From contig DIRC01000058.1 in the NCBI GenBank assembly GCA_002427465.1, positions 27,624-32,909 of the forward strand: a stretch of 5,286 bases of DNA, read 5' to 3'. Position 1 is the stretch's first letter. The number at the start of each line of letters is the position of its first letter. The position numbers were made by a program, and so were the translations under genes. Source of the DNA: Clostridiales bacterium UBA5446 (GTDB taxonomy: Bacteria > Bacillota > Clostridia > Oscillospirales > Oscillospiraceae). Shown piece by piece: positions 1 to 4,677 of this stretch. The notes beneath the pieces are model-generated. The model ran no database searches, had not been told where the DNA came from, and saw only the letters and a list, made by a program, of their open reading frames with translations.

Positions 1-168
1 CAGGAAAGGGTACAGCTCCGCAAGCTCCGCCGCCGTCCGGGACGAGGCCTCGTCACATCCGGGATTAATCACATACGCGATGCCTTTGGCCGGCAGTGAT
101 TCCAGCAGCTCATGCCGGTCGGAATCGAAAGCGTCGCTGTCGTAATGTGCATGGGTATCGAAAAACAT
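1..168 (-). CDS. tatD: TatD family metal-dependent hydrolase (N-terminal part, cut by window edge)
   Basis: Only the first 56 codons are present; the gene continues past the left edge. The protein opens MFFDTHAHYD, the hallmark start of TatD-type hydrolases: a first beta-strand ending in His-x-His (H6, H8), which in this family binds the catalytic divalent metal, followed by an acidic loop. The segment YVINPGCDEASS (residues 32-43) fits the second strand and the Asn/Pro-Gly turn common in the family. Members are cytoplasmic TIM-barrel enzymes, described as 3'-5' DNases or RNA-processing nucleases, usually about 250-260 aa. The ATG start is supported by GGAGG 8 nt upstream. The gene is transcribed away from the ligase gene, sharing a short spacer. 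In many Bacillota it sits near metG, which cannot be checked here. Family call is firm; the exact substrate is not known from sequence. Confidence 0.93.
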   Translation of the reverse strand, partial: MFFDTHAHYDSDAFDSDRHELLESLPAKGIAYVINPGCDEASSRTAAELAELYPFL

Positions 169-176
169 GTCGTTTA

Positions 177-181
177 CCTCC
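177..181 (-). promoter_or_regulatory. Ribosome binding site of the TatD-family gene
   Basis: GGAGG on the minus strand, 8 nt before the ATG at 168. It is a near-perfect match to the anti-Shine-Dalgarno sequence and fixes the start used for the tatD-like gene. Confidence 0.85.
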
Positions 182-187
182 GTGCCA

Positions 188-235
188 ATTAAACCATATC
201 GGCTTGTTGCGCGCAACAGATAATCATGATAAAAT
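188..235. promoter_or_regulatory. Putative divergent promoter region with a shared palindromic centre
   Basis: A perfect 14-bp palindrome, TGTTGCGCGCAACA, occupies 205-218 between the divergent tatD-like and ligase genes. Reading right, TTGCGC (207-212) is followed after 17 bp by TAAAAT (230-235). Reading left on the minus strand, TTGCGC (216-211) is followed after 17 bp by TTTAAT (193-188). Each -10 candidate matches TATAAT at 5 of 6 positions, while the -35 candidates match only TTG of TTGACA. The two -10 boxes are equidistant from the palindrome centre. The palindrome could be an operator for a dimeric regulator or just the overlapping -35 boxes. The predicted transcription starts lie very close to both start codons, which weakens the case. 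Confidence 0.4.
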
Positions 236-1527
236 GTACTATTATGAAAAACTGGCAGACGTGGCTCACGGACAAGTACATCTGGCTCATGCTTCTCATC
301 TTTCCGCTCTGGACGGGCTTTAGAGGCTATGAGGCGCTGACGGTTTCAAAATTTGCGTTTTTTGCCGCCGCCACCGGGCTTTGGCTTGCCGCTCTCGCCG
401 TCTCCGCCGTTATCGCAAGGCCCACTTTGCCCGTAAGCCGCCCGTGCCACCCGGCGGCCGCCGCTTTCATGCTGGCCGCCTGCCTGTCCGCGCTTTTTTC
501 CCCTTACGGAACCCGCGTCTTGCTAGGCGCCTCCCGCTATGACGGGCTGCTGACGCTTTTGCTCTACGGCGGGATCATGATTGGCGTCTCGGCCTTCGGC
601 AGGCCGCGCAGGGCATATGTATACGCCCTGGCCGTCTCGGCCACAATCTGCTGCATGATCGCGTTCTTGCAACTTTTGGGCGGCAATCCCCTGGGCCTGT
701 TTCCCGGTGATTACACCTATTACGACTCCGGATATAAATACAGCGGCGCTTTCCTCGGCACCATGGGCAACACCAATGTGCTGGCCGCCTTTTTTTGTCT
801 TTGCATCCCCCTGTTCACCGGGCTCGGCGTCCTCTCCCGGGACAGGCGTGACAGGCTGCTGCTGATTCCCGCCGCCCTGTGCCTTTTGATTCTCATCTTC
901 TCGGGCGTATCCTCCGGGATTCTTGCGGTGGGCCTATGTGCCCTGCTCCTGCCGCCCTATCTCGTATTTTTGCGCTCCGGCCGGGGAAGGCCGGCGCACA
1001 TCTGCTGCGCCGCCTGTGCATCCGCGGCCGCAGGCGCCCTGGCTGCGATATTCTTCTGGCCGGGCACTGAGGGCACCATGTATGAGCTATCTCAGTTCCT
1101 GCACGGGCATATAGACGATTCGTTCGGCTCCAGCAGAATCCTGATCTGGCGCGAAACCCTGGGCGTCATTGCCGAGCGCCCGCTGCTGGGCGGCGGCCCG
1201 GATACCCTTACCCTGCGCACTGATCTGGACTTTTCCCGATATGTGACAGAAACCGGCCTGACCCTCAAAACCCATGTGGATAACGCCCACAACGAGTATT
1301 TGAATTATCTCGTCAACATCGGCGCCGCCGGTTTTGCCGCCTATCTGTCCGTAATCGCCGTCTCTCTTTCTTCATGGCTGCGGAAACGGCGGGGCACGCT
1401 GATCCCGGCATTGGGCTGCGGACTGGTTTGCTACTGGATACAGAGCTTTTTTGGTCTGGGCCTTTGCCTGGTCGTCCCCCTGGTGTGGATATTTATGGGG
1501 CTTGTGAACACCCCTTCGGAGGAATAA
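226..1527 (+). CDS. O-antigen ligase / Wzy-polymerase-like membrane protein (Wzy_C domain)
   Basis: The 433-aa protein is very hydrophobic, with about 11-12 predicted membrane helices (roughly residues 16-32, 42-64, 76-93, 105-124, 130-152, 178-203, 211-228, 229-249, 258-280, 357-380, 391-428 as one or two). Two family signatures stand out: SGAFLGTMGNTNVLAAFF (173-190), and the long extracytoplasmic loop (281-355) leading from SSRILIWRETLGVIAERPLLG to AHNEYLNYLVNIGAAGF. The spacing from R304 to H355 resembles that of the functionally required Arg and His of WaaL ligases. The family joins or polymerises lipid-linked glycans outside the membrane; in a Gram-positive host that suggests a capsule, teichuronic-type polymer or glycosylated surface protein. 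No Shine-Dalgarno sequence precedes either in-frame ATG (226 or 244). The ATG at 244 gives a more typical N-terminus (MKNWQTW). It is first in an operon with an acyltransferase gene. Ligase versus polymerase cannot be decided. Confidence 0.88.
   Translation: MIKCTIMKNWQTWLTDKYIWLMLLIFPLWTGFRGYEALTVSKFAFFAAATGLWLAALAVSAVIARPTLPVSRPCHPAAAAFMLAACLSALFSPYGTRVLLGASRYDGLLTLLLYGGIMIGVSAFGRPRRAYVYALAVSATICCMIAFLQLLGGNPLGLFPGDYTYYDSGYKYSGAFLGTMGNTNVLAAFFCLCIPLFTGLGVLSRDRRDRLLLIPAALCLLILIFSGVSSGILAVGLCALLLPPYLVFLRSGRGRPAHICCAACASAAAGALAAIFFWPGTEGTMYELSQFLHGHIDDSFGSSRILIWRETLGVIAERPLLGGGPDTLTLRTDLDFSRYVTETGLTLKTHVDNAHNEYLNYLVNIGAAGFAAYLSVIAVSLSSWLRKRRGTLIPALGCGLVCYWIQSFFGLGLCLVVPLVWIFMGLVNTPSEE
1518..1522 (+). 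promoter_or_regulatory. Ribosome binding site supporting the TTG start at 1532
   Basis: GGAGG lies inside the last codons of the ligase gene, 9 nt before the TTG at 1532. It decides the start of the acyltransferase: the first in-frame ATG lies well inside the conserved domain. The same GGAGG with 9-nt spacing is seen before the third gene of the operon. Confidence 0.8.
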
Positions 1528-1531
1528 CATC

Positions 1532-2596
1532 TTGGACAGCACAAAAAAGCGCCGCACGGCGGCTCCGGACATTTTGAAGCTCATCGCCTGCTTCGGCGTT
1601 ATTATCATACACGTTTCCGGTCATGGCGTCACAGATTATCCCCTGGGCTCCGCCGGCTGGCTTTCATGCACCTTCTGGGATTCCGCCGCGCGTTTCGCCG
1701 TGCCCGTGTTCTTCATGTGCACAGGTTCCCTCATGCTGGACCCCGCGCGAAGCCTGACCCCAAGGCTGATCTATCGGAAGTATTTCATGCGGGTACTGTG
1801 GATACTCCTGTTTTGGGCCTGGGCTTATTATATCTTCACCGTTCTTGGCCAGTATGTCCTGACAGGCTGGTATGAGCCAAACGGTTTCCTGAATTCCATC
1901 CTTCAGGTTCTGCGCTTCAACCACCACCTGCACCTTTACTATCTGCAAATGCTCCTTCTGCTGTACATCTTTCTGCCGGTTATGCGGGTATTTGTCCGGG
2001 CTGCCGGCGAGAAAGAGCAGCGCTATGGTGTTACGATCTGGCTGATATTCGGTATAGCCCTGCCTCTGCTGCGGAAGTATTATCCGTTCAAATGGTTCGG
2101 CGGCATGATCGGCTTTACTGAAATCAACATGGCCTATTCCGCCCTGGGATACGCGCTTCTGGGCTGGGTCATGGGTTCCCGCCCCCCGGAGCGCAGGCGT
2201 CTGCCCTTTTATTCTTCCCTCTTTCTTCTGGGCTTTGCCCTTACCTTTGGCGGCACGGTCGCCGCATCCCTCCTGTCCGGCACGGCCGTTCTGGACTTCA
2301 TGGAGGGGATGTCTCCCGGCCCCGCTCTGATGGCCGCCGGAATCTTCGGCGGAGTGCATATTCTGGCCGACGGCAAGGAGAGCACCCCGCGCTCCGCCAG
2401 GTTAACAAAGGCCACCTTCTGCGTCTATCTCATCCATCATTTCTTCATCATGGTCTTCCGACACGTGGGCATTGACGTTTTTCTCTTTGCCCCCATTGTG
2501 GAAATCCCGCTTGAGACGGCGGTGGTGTTCGCTTTGAGCATGGCGGGCTGGCTGGTGCTTTCACGCATCCCCTTTGTCAAGGATCATTTGATATAA
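1532..2596 (+). CDS. Acyltransferase 3 family membrane protein (probable surface-glycan O-acyltransferase)
   Basis: The 354-aa protein has the acyltransferase-3 (PF01757) layout of about ten membrane helices. The N-terminal signature DILKLIACFGVIIIHVSGHG (13-32) carries the conserved His (H27) of helix 1. It is followed by FAVPVFFMCTGSLML (55-69), corresponding to the usual 'FFxxSGFL' segment, then HLHLYYLQMLLLLYIFLPV (132-150), equivalent to the 'HLWFL..LLxLYLxxP' motif, and TFCVYLIHHFFIM (295-307) near the C-terminus. Family members move acetyl, succinyl or other acyl groups across the membrane onto sugars (for example OatA N-terminal domain, WecH). The length is close to WecH and there is no fused SGNH domain. 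The start is TTG, backed by GGAGG. Only 4 nt separate it from the ligase stop, so the two are probably co-transcribed and act on the same glycan (inference). Acyl group and acceptor are unknown. Confidence 0.9.
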   Translation: MDSTKKRRTAAPDILKLIACFGVIIIHVSGHGVTDYPLGSAGWLSCTFWDSAARFAVPVFFMCTGSLMLDPARSLTPRLIYRKYFMRVLWILLFWAWAYYIFTVLGQYVLTGWYEPNGFLNSILQVLRFNHHLHLYYLQMLLLLYIFLPVMRVFVRAAGEKEQRYGVTIWLIFGIALPLLRKYYPFKWFGGMIGFTEINMAYSALGYALLGWVMGSRPPERRRLPFYSSLFLLGFALTFGGTVAASLLSGTAVLDFMEGMSPGPALMAAGIFGGVHILADGKESTPRSARLTKATFCVYLIHHFFIMVFRHVGIDVFLFAPIVEIPLETAVVFALSMAGWLVLSRIPFVKDHLI

Positions 2597-2597
2597 C

Positions 2598-2602
2598 GGA
2601 GG
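2598..2602 (+). promoter_or_regulatory. Ribosome binding site of the cyclodeaminase/cyclohydrolase gene
   Basis: GGAGG starts 1 nt after the acyltransferase stop codon and ends 9 nt before the ATG at 2612. The tight packing argues for one transcript across the three plus-strand genes. Confidence 0.8.
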
Positions 2603-2611
2603 ATTTCCCAT

Positions 2612-3232
2612 ATGGACTCATTCGCTGAAAAAAAATTAACTGATTTTATGCAGCAGCTGGCCTCGTCGGCCCCCTTTCCCGGGGGCGGAGGCGCCGCCGC
2701 CCTGTCCGGGGCCATGGGAGCGGCATTGGGCTGCATGGTCTGCAGGCTGACATTGGATAAGCCCAGCTACGAAGACGCGAAGCCATGGATTCTCGGCGCC
2801 CTTGAAAAATTCGAGGAGCATCGGGCCGAAATGCTCGCCCTCATCGACGGCGACGCCGCGGGCTTCGAATCCCTGTCGAAGGCCTGGGCCATGGCCAGAG
2901 ACGATCCCGCCAGAGCCGCGAAGGTGGAGGGCGCCCTTTGCGCCGCCTGCGGCGCGCCCATCGGCGTAATTGACGCTGCGCTTCAGACCCTCGGCCTGCT
3001 GGCGGAATTGGCCGGCTTGGGGATAAAATCCGCGATTTCCGACGTGGGCGTCGCGGCGGAGCTGTGCAAGGCCGCTATTTTCGCGTCTAAGCAAACCCTG
3101 TTCATCAATGCCGCCCTAATGAAGGATAAGGCCTGCGCGGCAGAACTCAGGGAAAAGTATTATGCCGCCGAAGCCCGTTGCATGGCCGCGGCTGAAAAAG
3201 CCGTCTCGACGGCAGCGGACAGAATCGGCTGA
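2612..3232 (+). CDS. Cyclodeaminase/cyclohydrolase family protein (FTCD_C / FchA-like)
   Basis: The 206-aa protein matches the all-helical FTCD_C family (PF04961) over its full length. It starts with the typical 'L..F...LAS..P.PGGG' pattern as LTDFMQQLASSAPFPGGGGAAALSG split over residues 9-33, then MGAALGCMVCRLT (35-47). LIDGDAAGFESL (77-88) fits the 'L.D.Da.aF' segment, and IKSAISDVGVAAEL (138-151) fits the conserved 'SD.gvaa' near the folate site. Family members are cytosolic folate enzymes: methenyl-THF cyclohydrolase (FchA, EC 3.5.4.9) or formimino-THF cyclodeaminase (EC 4.3.1.4). Stand-alone proteins of about 200 aa in Clostridia are mostly annotated as FchA-like. The Ser usually found after GGG is Gly here (GGGG). 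The gene lies 15 nt after the acyltransferase and is last in the operon. No folD, fhs or hut gene is in view, so which of the two reactions it performs is open. Confidence 0.88.
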   Translation: MDSFAEKKLTDFMQQLASSAPFPGGGGAAALSGAMGAALGCMVCRLTLDKPSYEDAKPWILGALEKFEEHRAEMLALIDGDAAGFESLSKAWAMARDDPARAAKVEGALCAACGAPIGVIDAALQTLGLLAELAGLGIKSAISDVGVAAELCKAAIFASKQTLFINAALMKDKACAAELREKYYAAEARCMAAAEKAVSTAADRIG

Positions 3233-3245
3233 GCTGCACAGCGCG

Positions 3246-3284
3246 AAAATAACCGTCCCGCCGGGTGGCGGGACGGTTATTTTT
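3246..3284. terminator. Strong bidirectional rho-independent terminator
   Basis: A 17-bp perfect inverted repeat (arms 3246-3262 and 3267-3283) with a GGGT loop, GC-rich near the loop and A/T-rich at its base. On the plus strand it ends in a T run (3280-3284), 13 nt after the cyclohydrolase stop; on the minus strand the complementary T run follows the 53-aa gene. It separates convergent transcription units. The TAA stop of the 53-aa minus-strand gene (3277-3279) lies within the right arm. Confidence 0.93.
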
Positions 3285-3438
3285 CAGTGATCGGCTTTGC
3301 CTTTTCCTTTGTCTGCTTGGCTTTGCCCTGAAGCTCAGGAACGGGCGGCGCATCGTTTTTGGGAAAGTGTGTTTTGCGGTTGCTTTCCGTTCCGTGGGGC
3401 GCTTTGGGGCTGGGCCGACGCATACCTGCTTTAGCCAT
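3277..3438 (-). CDS. Small basic Pro/Lys-rich protein, 53 aa, function unknown
   Basis: A 53-codon gene starting MAKAGMRRPSPKAPHGTESN. AGGAG lies 6 nt before the ATG, giving strong support for translation. The protein is hydrophilic and basic, with many Lys, Arg and Pro and no predicted membrane segment or Cys; the middle reads THFPKNDAPPVPELQGKAK (23-41) and the end is Lys-rich. It is probably largely unstructured. The motif pattern (MAKAGMRRP, PHGTESN, PVPELQGKAK) resembles short conserved proteins I recall from clostridial genomes, but I cannot confirm this here and know no function. It follows the 44-aa gene with 9 nt between stop and start, so the pair should be co-translated. Its stop lies in the terminator stem. 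Small size, basic charge and disorder would suit a spore-core or nucleic-acid-binding protein; this is a guess. Confidence 0.78.
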   Translation of the reverse strand: MAKAGMRRPSPKAPHGTESNRKTHFPKNDAPPVPELQGKAKQTKEKAKPITEK

Positions 3439-3444
3439 GGGTTT

Positions 3445-3449
3445 CTCCT
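3445..3449 (-). promoter_or_regulatory. Ribosome binding site overlapping the stop codon of the preceding gene
   Basis: The minus strand reads TTTAGGAGAAACCCATG: the TAG stop of the 44-aa gene (3450-3448) shares its AG with the AGGAG Shine-Dalgarno sequence of the 53-aa gene. This arrangement suggests translational coupling of the two small genes. Confidence 0.75.
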
Positions 3450-3582
3450 AAACGTCGTTATTGGGAATTGATTTCTTTTTAGCGTTTGAATTTTGATTCT
3501 GGTTTTCCCGGGTAATCGGGGTCTGTCCGTTGGCTTTCCGCAATCTGGCCTTCTTATTATCGGGCTGACTGTCCTTGGGCAT
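3448..3582 (-). CDS. Small basic Asn/Lys/Gln-rich protein, 44 aa, function unknown
   Basis: A 44-codon gene starting MPKDSQPDNKKARLRKANGQ, with GAGGTG a few bases before the ATG. The middle is low-complexity (RENQNQNSNAKKK, residues 25-37) and the protein ends in NNDV. It has no hydrophobic segment, Cys or Trp, and a clear positive charge, so it is most likely a disordered cytoplasmic protein. In composition and size it recalls the minor small acid-soluble spore proteins SspN, SspO and SspP of bacilli, but I see no convincing alignment. It is placed before the 53-aa gene with its stop inside that gene's ribosome binding site. Good ribosome binding site, tight coupling and codons running cleanly to a stop argue that it is real. 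It could also be a fast-evolving lineage-specific protein. Confidence 0.68.
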   Translation of the reverse strand: MPKDSQPDNKKARLRKANGQTPITRENQNQNSNAKKKSIPNNDV

Positions 3583-3669
3583 TGGATCACCTCAGTGACA
3601 GTATGCCCGGAAAAACCGCCATTAATCTCCGGCAGCGCCTATGTCCTTTTCCGAAAATCAGGCTTATAC

Positions 3670-3825
3670 TCACATGCACTTCGGCGGCTCTGCCGCCATA
3701 ACCGCCAAAGTATCGCCCAACTGCGAAAACAGCAGCGCCATAAACCCGATCTCCTCCGCCGATTTATCCTGCGCGATTGCAATCGCAATGGCCGTTACCG
3801 CCGCCGCCCATTCACACGATGTCAC
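3670..3825 (-). CDS. DUF6774-like small protein, 51 aa
   Basis: A 51-codon gene with a GTG start, preceded by AGAGGTGG, whose GAGG core is 8 nt from the GTG. The product reads (M)TSCEWAAAVTAIAIAIAQDK then SAEEIGFMALLFSQLGDTLAVMA. This fits, from memory, the small clostridial proteins of the DUF6774 type: N-terminal SCE, an Ala/Ile-rich first helix, an acidic turn (E24, E25), and a second helix with 'F.QLGDTLA'. The likely fold is a two-helix hairpin, possibly membrane-associated through the first helix; no function is known to me. It is too short for most length cut-offs and the GTG start makes it easy to miss. It sits 69 nt downstream of the terminator of the BIG2 gene and upstream of the two small basic genes. 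The C-terminal tail EPPKCM varies from what I remember. Confidence 0.78.
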   Translation of the reverse strand: MTSCEWAAAVTAIAIAIAQDKSAEEIGFMALLFSQLGDTLAVMAAEPPKCM

Positions 3826-3830
3826 TCAAA

Positions 3831-3838
3831 CCACCTCT
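3831..3838 (-). promoter_or_regulatory. Ribosome binding site deciding the GTG start of the DUF6774-like gene
   Basis: AGAGGTGG on the minus strand, upstream of the GTG at 3825. No ATG lies in frame until residue 29, inside the conserved second helix, so this site fixes the GTG as start. Confidence 0.75.
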
Positions 3839-3844
3839 GGTTTT

Positions 3845-3850
3845 ATTATA
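3845..3850 (-). promoter_or_regulatory. Candidate -10 box (TATAAT) for the small-gene cluster
   Basis: A perfect TATAAT on the minus strand, just downstream of the BIG2-gene terminator and upstream of the DUF6774-like gene. No good -35 lies 16-19 bp upstream (TGGTCG at 17 bp is poor). The implied transcription start (about 3838) lies at the ribosome binding site, giving a leader of about 13 nt. It could drive all three small genes. Confidence 0.4.
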
Positions 3851-3890
3851 CGCATGCCGCGGGATGGCGACCAGTCTTAAACCCGGCCGA

Positions 3891-3926
3891 AAAGAATACG
3901 CGCCGCCCAAAGGCGGCGCGTATTTT
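3891..3926 (-). terminator. Rho-independent terminator of the zinc-ribbon/BIG2 gene
   Basis: A 13-bp perfect stem (arms 3895-3907 and 3912-3924), GC-rich, with a 4-nt loop. On the minus strand it is followed by TTCTTTTC, and it starts 10 nt after the stop of the BIG2 gene. The T run is interrupted by one C at each end. On the plus strand only TTTT follows, so the main direction is minus. Confidence 0.88.
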
Positions 3927-3933
3927 CAGCCTA

Positions 3934-4542
3934 TCAGCCTTTTACTCTGACAATACAGGTGGCGCTCACACCGAAGCTCTCGGCGGTTATCGTCGCCGTT
4001 CCCGCGCCGACACCGGTAACAAGGCCGGTATCGTCAACGGTGGCAACGGTCTCATCGGAAATCGACCAGGTGACCTCCGCGGTCACATCCCACGGATATA
4101 CCGAAGCCATAAGCTGCGTCGACGCGCCGACGTTCATCGAAAAATCGGTCTTTTCCTCGCCGTAATATGTGATTTCCACGTCTGTCACCGTCGGCGTCGG
4201 AGCTGGCGTCGCTGTCGGGCTGGGCGTGGGAATCGGCGTGCTGGAGACCGGCGGCAGCGTGGGCGGCGGCGTTTGGCCGACACCGCTGTTCAGGCTGGTG
4301 CTGACCAGAACGATCACAGCCAAAATAACGGCCCCAAGCAGGATTGCGCCGAATATCATCTGCCATTTCGTCCCAGTGCCGGCTCGTCTCGCGGCATCGG
4401 TGCCGGGATTCATGGCCGGCGTTGGGGACGGCACCCTGTCGCTGGATTTAACGCGCCGGGTACCGCAATATGGGCAGCGGCTGTGAAGGCCGGAATACTG
4501 ACGCCCGCAGCGGCGGCAGGTTAGACGGGGAATAAAACCCAT
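3934..4542 (-). CDS. Zinc-ribbon, single-pass membrane protein with a BIG2 Ig-like domain
   Basis: The 202-aa protein has four clear parts. Residues 9-27 form a short zinc ribbon (C9-x2-C12 and C23-x2-C26, CRRCGRQYSGLHSRCPYCG). A polar linker follows, then one membrane helix (about 61-82, MIFGAILLGAVILAVIVLVS). Next is a Pro/Thr/Ser-rich stalk (91-118) and a C-terminal BIG2 (bacterial Ig-like group 2) domain (121-201) with the hallmark 'VTWSISDETVATVDDTGLVTG' region (157-177) and 'GTATITAES'. The expected topology is zinc ribbon in the cytoplasm and Ig domain outside; there is no cleavable signal peptide or LPXTG motif. BIG2 domains usually bind cell-surface or glycan partners. The start is set by GGAGG 7 nt upstream; a longer GTG start at 4641 would place the promoter inside the gene. 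It has its own promoter and terminator. The partner and role are unknown. Confidence 0.87.
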   Translation of the reverse strand: MGFIPRLTCRRCGRQYSGLHSRCPYCGTRRVKSSDRVPSPTPAMNPGTDAARRAGTGTKWQMIFGAILLGAVILAVIVLVSTSLNSGVGQTPPPTLPPVSSTPIPTPSPTATPAPTPTVTDVEITYYGEEKTDFSMNVGASTQLMASVYPWDVTAEVTWSISDETVATVDDTGLVTGVGAGTATITAESFGVSATCIVRVKG

Positions 4543-4549
4543 GTGAGTT

Positions 4550-4554
4550 CCTCC
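4550..4554 (-). promoter_or_regulatory. Ribosome binding site fixing the start of the zinc-ribbon/BIG2 gene
   Basis: GGAGG on the minus strand, 7 nt before the ATG at 4542. It favours this start over the upstream in-frame GTG at 4641, which would add 33 residues lacking any domain and has no Shine-Dalgarno sequence as strong. Confidence 0.85.
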
Positions 4555-4605
4555 GTTTCTTGGAAAAGTAAAACTATGCGCAGCAGCATATTCCTTACTA
4601 ACATA

Positions 4606-4634
4606 ATAGTACTCTTTCCGGCGATATTCGTCAA
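4606..4634 (-). promoter_or_regulatory. Putative sigma-A-type promoter of the zinc-ribbon/BIG2 gene
   Basis: On the minus strand, TTGACG (4634-4629) is followed after exactly 17 bp by TACTAT (4611-4606). The -35 matches TTGACA at 5 of 6 positions and the -10 matches TATAAT at 4 of 6. Transcription would start near 4599, giving a leader of about 57 nt. It lies in the 135-nt gap after ypeB, so the gene can be expressed apart from it. Confidence 0.55.
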
Positions 4635-4677
4635 GCACCACTTGGTAAATACTGCCTCACAAAAACACGCGGCGAAC

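Noticed and set aside
236..246. GTACTATTATG shared with the minus-strand promoter of the BIG2 gene (about 4601-4611)
   Set aside because: There is no matching -35 box 17 bp upstream at the left copy, and 11 AT-rich bases can recur by chance, so I do not treat it as a repeat or shared operator.
1664..2359. Minus-strand open frame of 231 codons inside the acyltransferase gene
   Set aside because: It is antisense to a clear acyltransferase-3 gene and its translation is Gln/Gly/His-rich with no domain or membrane pattern, as expected for a shadow frame.
3587..3622. Minus-strand 11-codon open frame (MAVFPGILSLR) ending 4 nt before the 44-aa gene, with GGAG upstream
   Set aside because: It could be a coupled leader peptide, but the GGAG is only 4 nt from the ATG, the peptide has no run of regulatory codons and no attenuator hairpin is seen. 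Too little support to call.
3587..3622. CATACTG on the minus strand as a sporulation (sigma-G/E-like) -10 box for the small genes
   Set aside because: Transcription would start inside the ribosome binding site of the 44-aa gene and the -35 match at the right distance is poor.
3605..3653. Imperfect pairing of CGGAAAA with TTTTCCG between the DUF6774-like gene and the 44-aa gene, as a terminator
   Set aside because: Only 7 mostly A-T pairs across a loop of nearly 40 nt, with no GC-rich stem followed by a T run. The three small genes may therefore share one transcript.
3493..4524. Long plus-strand open frame of 343 codons across the small-gene region and the BIG2 gene
   Set aside because: The product is Arg/His/Cys-rich without any fold, has no ribosome binding site, crosses a strong terminator hairpin (3891-3926) and lies antisense to four well-supported genes. 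It is a shadow of GC-rich coding on the other strand.
4543..4641. Longer GTG start for the zinc-ribbon/BIG2 gene, adding 33 residues
   Set aside because: The added residues carry no domain, the GGAGG before the ATG at 4542 is much stronger, and the candidate -35/-10 (4606-4634) would lie inside the extension.
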